In this document: positions 48,494-56,750 of the stretch, piece by piece | Layout: each line of letters opens with the position of its first letter | Position numbering within the stretch: the first letter of the stretch is position 1 | Origin: Photobacterium kagoshimensis | Lineage (GTDB): Bacteria > Pseudomonadota > Gammaproteobacteria > Enterobacterales > Vibrionaceae | Length of the DNA stretch: 64,000 nt | Reading direction: 5' to 3' | Assembly: GCF_050337045.1 (NCBI RefSeq) | Contig: NZ_JAKJSO010000009.1 | Coordinates: 310,001-374,000 of the forward strand | Made by a program: the position numbers and the translations under genes | Notes under the pieces: generated by a model | The model's input: the letters and a program-made list of their open reading frames with translations, nothing else | Databases searched by the model: none | Told to the model about the DNA's origin: nothing

Positions 48494-49609
48494 TTAAATG
48501 CGTTGTTCAATAATGCCGCCACCGAGACAAATTTCGTCAAGGTAGAAGACTGCTGATTGGCCAGGTGTTACCGCGATTTGTGGTTCATCGAAGATAACTT
48601 TGATGTTCTCATCGTCGATCGGCAAGATAGTACAAGGGATATCTTGCTGACGGTAACGTGTTTTCACCGTACATTTCAGTGGTTCACGAATTGGCTGACG
48701 ATCAACCCAATGCAGTTGTGAAGCCACTAAACCTTCTGATTTTAGGCGAGGGTGATCTTTACCTTGGCCGACAATCAAAACGTTACGTTCAACGTCTTTA
48801 TCTACAACGTACCATGCGTCTTCTAAGCCGTTACCGCCTTTTTGGCCACCAATGTGAAGGCCTTTACGTTGACCTAAGGTGTGGTACATCAAGCCTTGGT
48901 GTTCGCCAATCACTTTGCCTTCGTCGGCGGTTTCGATCTTACCTGGTTGTGCAGGTAAGTACTTGCCTAAGAATTCAGTAAACTTACGTTCACCGATGAA
49001 GCAGATACCGGTTGAGTCTTTTTTCTTGGCAGTGATCAGATCTTGCTCTTCTGCAATACGACGAACTTCTGGCTTTTCTAGTTCACCAACAGGGAATAGG
49101 CTACGTGCAATTTGCTCGTGGCTTAATGTGTATAGGAAGTAGCTCTGATCTTTGTTGTTATCTACACCGCGCAGCATTTTTGGCAATTCGCCTTCAGCGG
49201 TTGGGAAACTACGGCGTGTGTAGTGCCCCATTGCGATGTAATCGGCTTCTAGAACTTCATCTGCGAATTCTAGAAACGCTTTAAATTTGATTTCTTTATT
49301 ACAAAGAATATCTGGGTTAGGAGTACGACCAGCCTTGTATTCTGCAAGGAAGTATTCAAATACGTTGTCCCAGTATTCAGCCGCAAAATTGATGGTATGC
49401 AGGTGAATGCCCAGTTTGTCACATACAGCTTGTGCATCAGCCAGATCTTCTGCGGCAGAGCAGTATTCCTCGTTATCATCTTCTTCCCAGTTCTTCATGA
49501 ACAGGCCTTCAACCTGATAACCTTGTTGAAGGAGTAGGTAAGCGGATACCGATGAATCAACGCCGCCGGACATGCCGACAATGACTTTTTTTTGGCTGTT
49601 ATCTGACAT
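48494..49609 (-). CDS. mnmA: tRNA-specific 2-thiouridylase MnmA
   Basis: MnmA puts the 2-thio group on U34 of tRNA-Lys, -Glu and -Gln, taking sulfur relayed from the Tus proteins. The 371-residue protein has the ATP-binding PP-loop at the N-terminus (GMSGGVDSSVSAYLLLQ), the catalytic cysteines in NPDILCNKEIKF and DSTGICFIGER, and the conserved GQRKGLHIGGQKGG. It is first in the mnmA-hflD-purB group. Confidence 0.98.
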   Translation of the reverse strand: MSDNSQKKVIVGMSGGVDSSVSAYLLLQQGYQVEGLFMKNWEEDDNEEYCSAAEDLADAQAVCDKLGIHLHTINFAAEYWDNVFEYFLAEYKAGRTPNPDILCNKEIKFKAFLEFADEVLEADYIAMGHYTRRSFPTAEGELPKMLRGVDNNKDQSYFLYTLSHEQIARSLFPVGELEKPEVRRIAEEQDLITAKKKDSTGICFIGERKFTEFLGKYLPAQPGKIETADEGKVIGEHQGLMYHTLGQRKGLHIGGQKGGNGLEDAWYVVDKDVERNVLIVGQGKDHPRLKSEGLVASQLHWVDRQPIREPLKCTVKTRYRQQDIPCTILPIDDENIKVIFDEPQIAVTPGQSAVFYLDEICLGGGIIEQRI

Positions 49610-49946
49610 ATTTCTCTTCAGTCGCTAATAAGTGTTAAGAGCGTAATTCTAACAGAAAGCAATCAGCCGAAACAGACTACGATTTGAATCACACTTTCAT
49701 TATTGGCTTCTTTTTGTGCTGTTATCGGCAACAGCATAGCAATAAAGCGTTTTCCCTTAGGAAATTAGCATTTCAGTGCCTATTTGTTGTGCCAGTCTAA
49801 ATCTTTTAATGCGACACAGTGAACAGAAAGGCAAACGTTTGCTATTTGCGGCAATGATAGAGGAACTGAGTTAAAAAAGGTAGTGTTTTGTCGACGATAA
49901 TCTGGGGTTTTTGGTCTTGTATGCACAATACTGCGGTGAAAATTCA
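49610..49946 (-). other. intergenic stretch, no gene seen
   Basis: About 340 bases upstream of mnmA. No ORF with coding character was seen. A TAGAAT on the minus strand near 49646 may be the mnmA -10 element. Confidence 0.4.
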
Positions 49947-49978
49947 CTAAGCCTCAAAGGGAAGACTTTAAGGCTTAG
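49947..49978 (-). terminator. hairpin downstream of rluE, possible terminator
   Basis: CTAAGCCT-C-AAAG pairs with CTTT-A-AGGCTTAG (49947-49978), a strong interrupted stem 16 bases after the rluE stop. On the minus strand it is followed by only four T residues, so termination may be partial. Confidence 0.5.
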
Positions 49979-49993
49979 CGAGCACAATTGAAG

Positions 49994-50638
49994 CTATTGG
50001 CCGGAATGCAATGTGACCTCTCGCCATTCACCTGGCGCTAGATCATCGACTGTCCATTGTGCCATCTGATAGCGGATCAAACGTAAAGTTGGGTGATTGA
50101 TATGCGCTGTCATACGACGCACTTGGCGGTTACGCCCTTCTCGGAGTGTTATTGCTAGCCAAGTTGTTGGTACATTCTTTCGCTCTCGAATAGGTGGCTC
50201 GCGATCCCAAACGGGTGGCTCAGCCATACGTTCTACTTCAGCTGGCAATGTTGGTCCATCTTTTAGGGTAACACCGTTACGCAATGCGTCTAACTGCTCA
50301 TCGCTCGGTTCACCTTCGACTTGTGCCCAATAGGTTTTTGGAGACTTAGATTGCGGTTGAGTCAATTTCGCTTGCAAGATGCCATCATTGGTTAGTACCA
50401 GTAATCCTTCACTGTCTTTATCGAGTCGACCCGCAGGGTAGACGTCTTTTACAGGGATGAAATCCGCTAAGGTTGTATCGCCTTCTTCGCCCGTAAATTG
50501 GGTCAGAACATTAAAGGGTTTGTTAAATAAAATGATCTTTTGTGGGCCGCGCGGACGCTTAGGTTTATTGAGTTTTCTTGATGCTCTGCGCTCATTATTG
50601 GCACGTTGAGGTTGACGTGAGGTTGTATTTGGCTTCAT
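49994..50638 (-). CDS. rluE: 23S rRNA pseudouridine(2457) synthase RluE
   Basis: RluE makes pseudouridine at position 2457 of 23S rRNA. The 214-residue protein has a basic N-terminal tail and then ILFNKPFNVLTQFT. The catalytic motif GRLDKDSEGLLVLTNDG carries the nucleophilic Asp, and PTTWLAITLREGRNRQVRRM closes the core. The ATG at 50638 is favoured over one at 50680: a TATAAT directly abuts the latter, so transcription would begin downstream of it. It is divergent from icd. Confidence 0.93.
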   Translation of the reverse strand: MKPNTTSRQPQRANNERRASRKLNKPKRPRGPQKIILFNKPFNVLTQFTGEEGDTTLADFIPVKDVYPAGRLDKDSEGLLVLTNDGILQAKLTQPQSKSPKTYWAQVEGEPSDEQLDALRNGVTLKDGPTLPAEVERMAEPPVWDREPPIRERKNVPTTWLAITLREGRNRQVRRMTAHINHPTLRLIRYQMAQWTVDDLAPGEWREVTLHSGQ

Positions 50639-50680
50639 AAATAGCGTGCTGTACTGGGGATTAGTGATGATGACCCGCAT

Positions 50681-50709
50681 ATTATACGTGAAAATTCGCG
50701 GATTGGCGT
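50681..50709 (-). promoter_or_regulatory. rluE promoter
   Basis: Perfect TATAAT on the minus strand (50686-50681) with ACGCCA 17 bases upstream. It overlaps the divergent icd promoter, so the two genes may compete for RNA polymerase. Confidence 0.55.
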
Positions 50710-50732
50710 GTCGTTAAAAAATCGAGTATGAT
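50703..50732 (+). promoter_or_regulatory. icd promoter
   Basis: TTGGCG (50703-50708), an 18-base spacer and TATGAT (50727-50732), about 42 bases before the icd ATG. Confidence 0.6.
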
Positions 50733-50780
50733 TTGCGCGCATCTTACAAAAAGATAACAAATGGACGCTAGGAGATTTAA

Positions 50781-52031
50781 ATGGATAGTAAAGTAGTTGT
50801 ACCAGTAGACGGTCAGAAAATCACGCTAGATTCTGAAGGTAAGCTGGTTGTTCCTAACAACCCTGTCATTCCTTATATTGAAGGTGATGGTATTGGTGTT
50901 GATGTAAGCCCTGCAATGATCAAAGTAGTGGATGCTGCTGTAAACAAAGCCTACGCCGGCGACCGTAAGATTGAATGGATGGAAATCTACACGGGTGAAA
51001 AGTCTACCCAGGTATATGGTGAAGACGCATGGCTACCGCAAGAAACACTCGAATTTATTCGTGACTACAAAGTGGCGATTAAAGGCCCACTAACAACACC
51101 TGTTGGTGGTGGTATTCGCTCGTTGAACGTCGCACTTCGTCAAGAGCTTGATCTTTATATCTGTGCTCGCCCAGTGCGTTACTTCGATGGTGTGCCAAGC
51201 CCAGTGAAACAACCTGAGCTAACAGACATGGTTATTTACCGTGAGAACTCAGAAGATATCTACGCGGGTGTTGAATTCCAAGCGGGTACAAAAGAAGCCG
51301 ATAAGGTGATTAAATTCCTTCAAGATGAAATGGGTGCAACCAAAATCCGTTTCCCACAACAGTGTGGTGTAGGTATTAAGCCTATCTCTGAAGAAGGTAC
51401 TAAGCGTTTAGTTCAAGCAGCACTGCAGTACACAATCGACAATGACCGTGATTCATTAACGATTGTGCACAAAGGTAACATCATGAAGTTCACCGAAGGT
51501 GCGTTTAAAGACTGGGGTTACGAAGTTGCCGCAGAATTTGGTGCTGAGCTGCTTGATGGCGGCCCATGGATGACATTGAAGAATCCAAATACGGGTAAGG
51601 AAATTGTGATTAAAGATTGCATTGCCGATGCTTTCTTACAGCAAATTCTACTACGCCCAGCGGAATACGATGTGATCGCAACCATGAACCTAAATGGTGA
51701 CTACATCTCTGATGCTCTTGCTGCGCAAGTTGGCGGTATCGGTATTGCACCGGGTGCAAACATTGGTGATGGTGTTGCGCTATTTGAAGCGACACACGGT
51801 ACGGCGCCTAAGTACGCTGGCCAAGATAAGGTGAACCCTGGTTCATTGATCCTTTCTGCTGAAATGATGCTTCGCCACCTAGGCTGGACAGAAGCGGCTG
51901 ATTTGATCATTAGCTCAATGGAAGCGGCGATCAGTAATAAGACAGTAACTTATGATTTTGAGCGCCTAATGGAAGGTGCAACACTGCGTAAGTGTTCTGA
52001 ATTTGCAGACGATATGATCGAACACATGTAA
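50781..52031 (+). CDS. icd: NADP-dependent isocitrate dehydrogenase Icd
   Basis: Icd oxidises isocitrate to 2-oxoglutarate in the TCA cycle. The 416 residues equal E. coli Icd. The substrate loop GGIRSLNVALRQELDLY contains the Ser phosphorylated by AceK in E. coli. MNLNGDYISDALAAQVGGIG is the family signature, and ATHGTAPKYAG lies in the NADP site. AGGAG six to ten bases upstream fits the start. Monocistronic, ending at a terminator. Confidence 0.99.
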   Translation: MDSKVVVPVDGQKITLDSEGKLVVPNNPVIPYIEGDGIGVDVSPAMIKVVDAAVNKAYAGDRKIEWMEIYTGEKSTQVYGEDAWLPQETLEFIRDYKVAIKGPLTTPVGGGIRSLNVALRQELDLYICARPVRYFDGVPSPVKQPELTDMVIYRENSEDIYAGVEFQAGTKEADKVIKFLQDEMGATKIRFPQQCGVGIKPISEEGTKRLVQAALQYTIDNDRDSLTIVHKGNIMKFTEGAFKDWGYEVAAEFGAELLDGGPWMTLKNPNTGKEIVIKDCIADAFLQQILLRPAEYDVIATMNLNGDYISDALAAQVGGIGIAPGANIGDGVALFEATHGTAPKYAGQDKVNPGSLILSAEMMLRHLGWTEAADLIISSMEAAISNKTVTYDFERLMEGATLRKCSEFADDMIEHM

Positions 52032-52052
52032 TCAACCATTGATTATGAACAA

Positions 52053-52084
52053 GAAGCCCTAGCGTTCAGCTGGGGTTTTTTTTG
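52053..52084 (+). terminator. icd terminator
   Basis: CCCTAGC/GCTGGGG stem with one wobble, five-base loop and eight T residues. Confidence 0.88.
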
Positions 52085-52178
52085 ATCTATCGTAAGTTGT
52101 TAACGATAATGTTAATAGCGTTTGCTTTTTTGATTCGCTGTTATTCAGAACTTATTCACACTGAGGGAGTAAGAGAGA

Positions 52179-52208
52179 CAAAAAAGGCGAGCAGGGCGCT
52201 CACCTTTC
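52179..52208 (-). terminator. cspD terminator
   Basis: On the minus strand GGTGAGC/GCTCGCC, loop GCCCT, then TTTTTTG, 19 bases after the cspD stop. Confidence 0.88.
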
Positions 52209-52226
52209 ATACTGCCAGAAAGAAGT

Positions 52227-52448
52227 TTATTTAGCGAGTTCACCTTCAACGGGAACGATTTCACTGGCATGAAAACCTTTAGGACCGGTTTGAATCGTGT
52301 AGTTGACCTGTTGGCCAGCTTTTAATGTACGATACCCATCCATTTGAATTGTAGAGTAGTGTGCGAAGATATCACCGTCACCTTGTTCTGGACAAATGAA
52401 CCCAAATCCTTTGGCGTTATTGAACCACTTAACTGTACCTGTTGCCAT
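52227..52448 (-). CDS. cspD: cold-shock-like protein CspD
   Basis: A 73-residue cold-shock-domain protein. It has RNP1 (KGFGFICPE) and RNP2 (DIFAHYSTI) motifs and the CspD-like stretch MATGTVKWFNNAKGFGF. In E. coli CspD is induced in stationary phase and inhibits DNA replication. Its position next to and divergent from clpSA is the conserved CspD context, which supports the name over CspA-type paralogues. AAGGATG precedes the start. Confidence 0.93.
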   Translation of the reverse strand: MATGTVKWFNNAKGFGFICPEQGDGDIFAHYSTIQMDGYRTLKAGQQVNYTIQTGPKGFHASEIVPVEGELAK

Positions 52449-53032
52449 GCTTTACATCCTTCTCGCATTTCAGTTCCATTGAGCAATTAGTGTACAGGAG
52501 ACCTTAGTGATTGTCCTGCATACTCATGCTGTTTTAATGCAGTTTATATCTACTACAGGTTACACTTTAGTAAATGGAGCTAGACAGTCAAGTGCATATT
52601 GTAACATCCCGATAAAATCTTATTTGCAACGCTAAAAGCAGTATGATGTGATTGAAAGTGTTAAATGATAGTCATTTTCAGTGATGATTTTCTAGTGGCG
52701 TAATGAAAGATTGGTGGGGACTATTTTTACCTTGTCTCAGAGCTGGTACGTTACAGGCTCTTTACACCATTTTAGTCTGGTCGATATGCCTATTTCGCTT
52801 ACAAAGCACTCGTGTTCATTGATTATGCATGTTGTTTGTACTTATGATCTGCGCTGAATCACCTCGCAAGACTTTGAGCATGGTCATCTTAGATTTGCTG
52901 GAATACAATGTGTGCATTAGTCTCAGTATATAGGTAGGCAAAAGTGCTAGCGCTGTACTGATTGTTAGCAATAGAAATTGTTGATTATTGTTGATTTTTG
53001 GTTTGTTTCTACCGAGCGTATAAGTTAGGTTT
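52449..53032. other. 584-bp divergent intergenic region between cspD and clpS
   Basis: It must contain the promoters of cspD (leftward) and clpSA (rightward), but none stands out. A 39-codon hydrophobic ORF at 52703-52822 has no ribosome-binding motif and is not called. No RNA gene or palindrome of note was seen. Confidence 0.4.
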
Positions 53033-53353
53033 ATGAGTAAGTTATATGAATGGGTTGTACCTGAGTCTGATGTCTTAGATAAGGAAGAAGCTCAAGTAAA
53101 ACCACCATCGATGTACAAAGTAATTTTAAATAATGATGATTACACACCGATGGATTTTGTGATAGAAGTGTTACAGAAGTTCTTCTCCATGGATCTGGAG
53201 AAAGCAACACAGTTGATGCTTTCGGTGCATTATGAAGGAAAAGCAATTTGTGGCACCTTTACTGCCGAAGTCGCTGAAACAAAAGTGGCGCAGGTAATGA
53301 TGCACGCAAGAGAGCATGAACATCCGCTGTTGTGTACGATGGAAAAAGCCTAG
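53033..53353 (+). CDS. clpS: ATP-dependent Clp protease adaptor ClpS
   Basis: ClpS binds proteins with N-terminal Leu, Phe, Tyr or Trp and hands them to ClpAP. The 106-residue protein has the N-degron pocket region PPSMYKVILNNDDYTPMDFV and the helix-strand MLSVHYEGKAICGTFTAEVA with the ClpA contacts. The disordered N-terminal tail is slightly extended. It lies 45 bases upstream of clpA; its stop codon sits inside a nine-bp hairpin. Confidence 0.98.
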   Translation: MSKLYEWVVPESDVLDKEEAQVKPPSMYKVILNNDDYTPMDFVIEVLQKFFSMDLEKATQLMLSVHYEGKAICGTFTAEVAETKVAQVMMHAREHEHPLLCTMEKA

Positions 53354-53361
53354 CTTTTTCC
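53341..53361 (+). other. clpS-clpA intercistronic hairpin
   Basis: GGAAAAAGC (53341-53349) pairs perfectly with GCTTTTTCC (53353-53361), loop CTA, and includes the clpS stop codon. The arm carries five T residues but no T-tail follows; it may attenuate or stabilise rather than terminate. Confidence 0.55.
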
Positions 53362-53398
53362 GGCACGCCATATTGAGTGGTATTTAGGGGAGGTGCCT

Positions 53399-55663
53399 AT
53401 GCTAAACAAAGAACTTGAAGCTAGCTTGAATGGTGCATTCGCTCGAGCACGAGAGAAGCGCCATGAATTTATGACAGTCGAGCATTTGCTTCTGGCATTG
53501 CTTGAGAATGCTTCAGCACAAGAGGCATTGATTGCTTGTCGTGCGGATTTGGAGCAGCTTCGCAAAGAGCTTGATTCTTTTATCGAGCAAACTACGCCTC
53601 TTATCCCTGCTGATGATGAGAGCCGAGAAACCCAACCTACACTCAGCTTCCAGCGTGTACTTCAACGTGCTGTTTTCCATGTTCAGTCTTCTGGTCGAAG
53701 TGAAGTAACTGGGGCTAATGTCCTTGTTGCGATTTTCAGTGAACAGGAATCACACGCGGCATACTTGCTTAAGAAAAGCGATATCAGCCGACTTGATGTT
53801 GTTAACTTTATCTCTCATGGCACGGTCAAAGACAGTGACAATGATGATATGAGTGGCTCAGATGTTGGTGGTGAAGAAGTTCGCGCAGAGCAAAACTCTG
53901 AAGATAAGCTAGAAAATTTTGCGACTAACCTTAACCAACTGGCGAAAGCGGGTGGTATCGACCCATTAATTGGTCGTGACGGTGAGCTTGAGCGTACGGT
54001 GCAAGTACTGTGTCGTCGCCGTAAAAATAACCCATTATTAGTGGGTGAAGCGGGTGTGGGTAAAACCGCCATTGCGGAAGGTTTAGCATGGCGTATTGTT
54101 GAAGGCCAAGTGCCTGATATTATTAAAGACTGTGTGATTTACTCGCTGGATATCGGTTCATTACTGGCGGGTACTAAATACCGTGGTGATTTCGAGAAAC
54201 GCTTTAAAGGTATTTTGAAGCAACTTGAGAAAGAAGACCATGCGGTACTCTTTATTGATGAGATCCACACCATTATTGGTGCGGGTGCTGCATCGGGTGG
54301 TCAAGTTGATGCCGCTAACCTTATTAAACCTCTACTAAGTAGCGGTAAACTACGTTGCATGGGTTCAACGACCTATCAGGAATACAGCAATATTTTTGAG
54401 AAAGAACGTGCGTTATCTCGTCGTTTCCAAAAAATTGATGTGATTGAACCATCGCTAGATGACACCACTAAGATTTTGATGGGCTTGAAGCCGAAATACG
54501 AAGCGCACCATGAGGTTCGTTTTACCAATAAAGCAATTCGTGCCGCGGTAGAGCTTTCAGCGAAATACATTAATGAACGTCACCTGCCTGATAAGGCGAT
54601 TGATGTGATTGATGAAGCGGGTGCGCGTTGTCGTCTTGCCCCGGCGAGCCGACGTAAGAAAACGGTGAACGTGAGCGACATTGAAGCCATGATTGCGAAA
54701 ATGGCGCGTATTCCAGAAAAATCAGTTTCTTCAAGTGACCGCGATGTATTGCAAAAACTTGATAGTAAATTGAAGATGCTGGTATTTGGTCAAGATCCTG
54801 CGATTGATGTGCTAACAGAAGCGATCAAATTAAGTCGTGCGGGTTTAGGTGCTGATAACAAACCTGTCGGTTCATTCTTGTTTGCTGGCCCAACAGGGGT
54901 AGGTAAAACAGAAGTGACTGTTCAGCTGGCACGTACTTTAGGTATCGAGTTACTGCGTTTTGATATGTCTGAGTACATGGAACGTCATACAGTGAGCCGC
55001 TTGATTGGTGCACCTCCGGGCTATGTTGGTTACGATCAAGGTGGTCTGCTAACAGATGCTGTTATCAAACAACCGCATTCAGTTGTGTTGCTTGATGAAA
55101 TCGAAAAAGCACACCCAGATGTCTTCAATTTGCTGCTGCAAATCATGGATAACGGTACGCTAACGGATAACAACGGCCGTAAAGCTGACTTCCGTAATGT
55201 TATCTTTGTAATGACAACCAATGCAGGCGTGACGGAAACGGTACGTAAATCGATTGGTCTGATTCAACAAGATCACAGCCACGATGCGATGGCGGAAATT
55301 AAACGTGTGTTTACACCTGAATTCCGTAACCGTCTTGATAACATCATTTGGTTTAACCATCTTGAAAAAGACGTGATTCACCAAGTGGTTGATAAGTTCA
55401 TTGTCGAGTTACAAGCACAGCTTGATGCGCGTGGCGTTTCAATGGAAGTGTCTGAAGTTGCTCGTCAATGGCTATCAGATAAAGGCTATGATAAAGCAAT
55501 GGGTGCTCGTCCAATGGCTCGTGTTATTCAAGAGAACCTTAAAAAACCAATGGCAAACGAACTGCTGTTTGGCTGCCTAACCAATGGTGGTTCGGTGCGT
55601 GTTGATTTGATTAATGATGAGTTGGACTTCCAGTTCAGTAGTGAAATGGAACCTGCGCATTAA
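53399..55663 (+). CDS. clpA: ATP-dependent Clp protease ATP-binding subunit ClpA
   Basis: ClpA is the hexameric AAA+ unfoldase of ClpAP. The 754-residue protein has an N-domain (1-140) that docks ClpS. AAA module 1 has Walker A GEAGVGKTAIAEG near residue 217, and module 2 has GPTGVGKTEVT near residue 497. The IGL-type loop that binds ClpP is visible (SIGLIQQDHSHD). The ATG at 53399 has GGAGGTG seven bases upstream; a GTG two codons earlier lies within that motif. It forms an operon with clpS. Confidence 0.98.
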   Translation: MLNKELEASLNGAFARAREKRHEFMTVEHLLLALLENASAQEALIACRADLEQLRKELDSFIEQTTPLIPADDESRETQPTLSFQRVLQRAVFHVQSSGRSEVTGANVLVAIFSEQESHAAYLLKKSDISRLDVVNFISHGTVKDSDNDDMSGSDVGGEEVRAEQNSEDKLENFATNLNQLAKAGGIDPLIGRDGELERTVQVLCRRRKNNPLLVGEAGVGKTAIAEGLAWRIVEGQVPDIIKDCVIYSLDIGSLLAGTKYRGDFEKRFKGILKQLEKEDHAVLFIDEIHTIIGAGAASGGQVDAANLIKPLLSSGKLRCMGSTTYQEYSNIFEKERALSRRFQKIDVIEPSLDDTTKILMGLKPKYEAHHEVRFTNKAIRAAVELSAKYINERHLPDKAIDVIDEAGARCRLAPASRRKKTVNVSDIEAMIAKMARIPEKSVSSSDRDVLQKLDSKLKMLVFGQDPAIDVLTEAIKLSRAGLGADNKPVGSFLFAGPTGVGKTEVTVQLARTLGIELLRFDMSEYMERHTVSRLIGAPPGYVGYDQGGLLTDAVIKQPHSVVLLDEIEKAHPDVFNLLLQIMDNGTLTDNNGRKADFRNVIFVMTTNAGVTETVRKSIGLIQQDHSHDAMAEIKRVFTPEFRNRLDNIIWFNHLEKDVIHQVVDKFIVELQAQLDARGVSMEVSEVARQWLSDKGYDKAMGARPMARVIQENLKKPMANELLFGCLTNGGSVRVDLINDELDFQFSSEMEPAH

Positions 55664-55690
55664 TCTCTGCATTATCTGAGTAACAAAGAA

Positions 55691-55719
55691 AATAACCGCC
55701 AATCTGGCGGTTATTTTTT
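55691..55719 (+). terminator. clpSA terminator
   Basis: Perfect eleven-bp stem AATAACCGCCA/TGGCGGTTATT, loop ATC, T-tail; usable in part from the opposite strand for speB. Confidence 0.93.
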
Positions 55720-55752
55720 ATCTAATTATTGTGCGTCTGTAGCAGAAAAGCC

Positions 55753-56667
55753 TTAGCGTTGGCTGGCCCATAGATGCAATAAGTCGGTAGCGATAGTGGC
55801 TGCCGCTAATGCTGTCATATCAGCATGATCGTAAGCTGGCGCAACTTCGACCACATCCATGCCTATGAGGTTGATACCCTGTAAGCCACGGATAATCTTG
55901 AGTGCTTTATCTGAGGTTAAGCCACCACAAACAGGCGTGCCTGTGCCCGGTGCAAAAGCAGGATCAAGACAATCAATATCAAATGTGAGGTAAACAGGGC
56001 GATCGCCAACGGTTTGCTTAATGTTTTCGACAATTTGCTCTACCGACCAATCATTGGCGGTGCCTGCATCTATCACATTGAAGCCAAGTTTGTTGTCATA
56101 ATCAGTACGAATACCAATTTGCACTGAATGTTTAGGATCGATCAAGCCTTCGTTTGGTGCATGATAAAACATGGTGCCGTGATCGTACTGGCTGCCCATA
56201 TCATAGGTATCGGTGTGGGCGTCGAAATGGATCAGTGCCATCTCACCGTGCTTTTTCGCATGTGCACGTAATAAAGGTAGGGTGACAAAGTGATCACCAC
56301 CAAATGTTAGTAAGGTCTTGCCTTGCTCAAGCAGGCTGGTGGCATGTTGCTCAAGGCGTTCACACATTTGGCCTGCATCGCCACTGTCAAACACCAAGTC
56401 ACCACAATCCGCCATGCTAATTTTGTCGGTTAAGGTAAAAGACCAAGGCCAACGTTTACCTTCCCAAGCAAGATTGGTCGATATCTGACGAATAGCACCA
56501 GGACCCATTCGGCTACCTGAGCGGCCTGTGGTTGCCATGTCAAACGGTACGCCGGTGATAATCACATCAGCGTCTGATGCTTGCGGGTTGAAGGCTAATG
56601 GCTGGCGTAAAAAGCCAAAAGCATTGGCATATAAGGAGTAATCTGGATGTGTCGCAAGTGTTGCCAT
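55753..56667 (-). CDS. speB: agmatinase SpeB
   Basis: SpeB hydrolyses agmatine to putrescine and urea, the step after arginine decarboxylase SpeA. The 304-residue protein has the binuclear manganese ligands of the ureohydrolase family: GGDHFVTLPLL, HFDAHTDTYD and TFDIDCLDPAFAPGTGTP. It is 83 bases downstream of speA on the same strand, so the two make a putrescine-forming pair. It ends convergently with clpA. Confidence 0.97.
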   Translation of the reverse strand: MATLATHPDYSLYANAFGFLRQPLAFNPQASDADVIITGVPFDMATTGRSGSRMGPGAIRQISTNLAWEGKRWPWSFTLTDKISMADCGDLVFDSGDAGQMCERLEQHATSLLEQGKTLLTFGGDHFVTLPLLRAHAKKHGEMALIHFDAHTDTYDMGSQYDHGTMFYHAPNEGLIDPKHSVQIGIRTDYDNKLGFNVIDAGTANDWSVEQIVENIKQTVGDRPVYLTFDIDCLDPAFAPGTGTPVCGGLTSDKALKIIRGLQGINLIGMDVVEVAPAYDHADMTALAAATIATDLLHLWASQR

Positions 56668-56750
56668 AATTCAAAGCTCCTAACAGCTCGAACCGAGATC
56701 CGAGCTGGGTTGAATACGTTAGTGATAACAGCGGACTGATTACCTAGCAG

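Noticed and set aside
52703..52822. A 39-codon hydrophobic ORF (MKDWWGLFLPCL...) between cspD and clpS
   Set aside because: It looks like a membrane peptide but lacks a ribosome-binding motif, promoter and terminator of its own.
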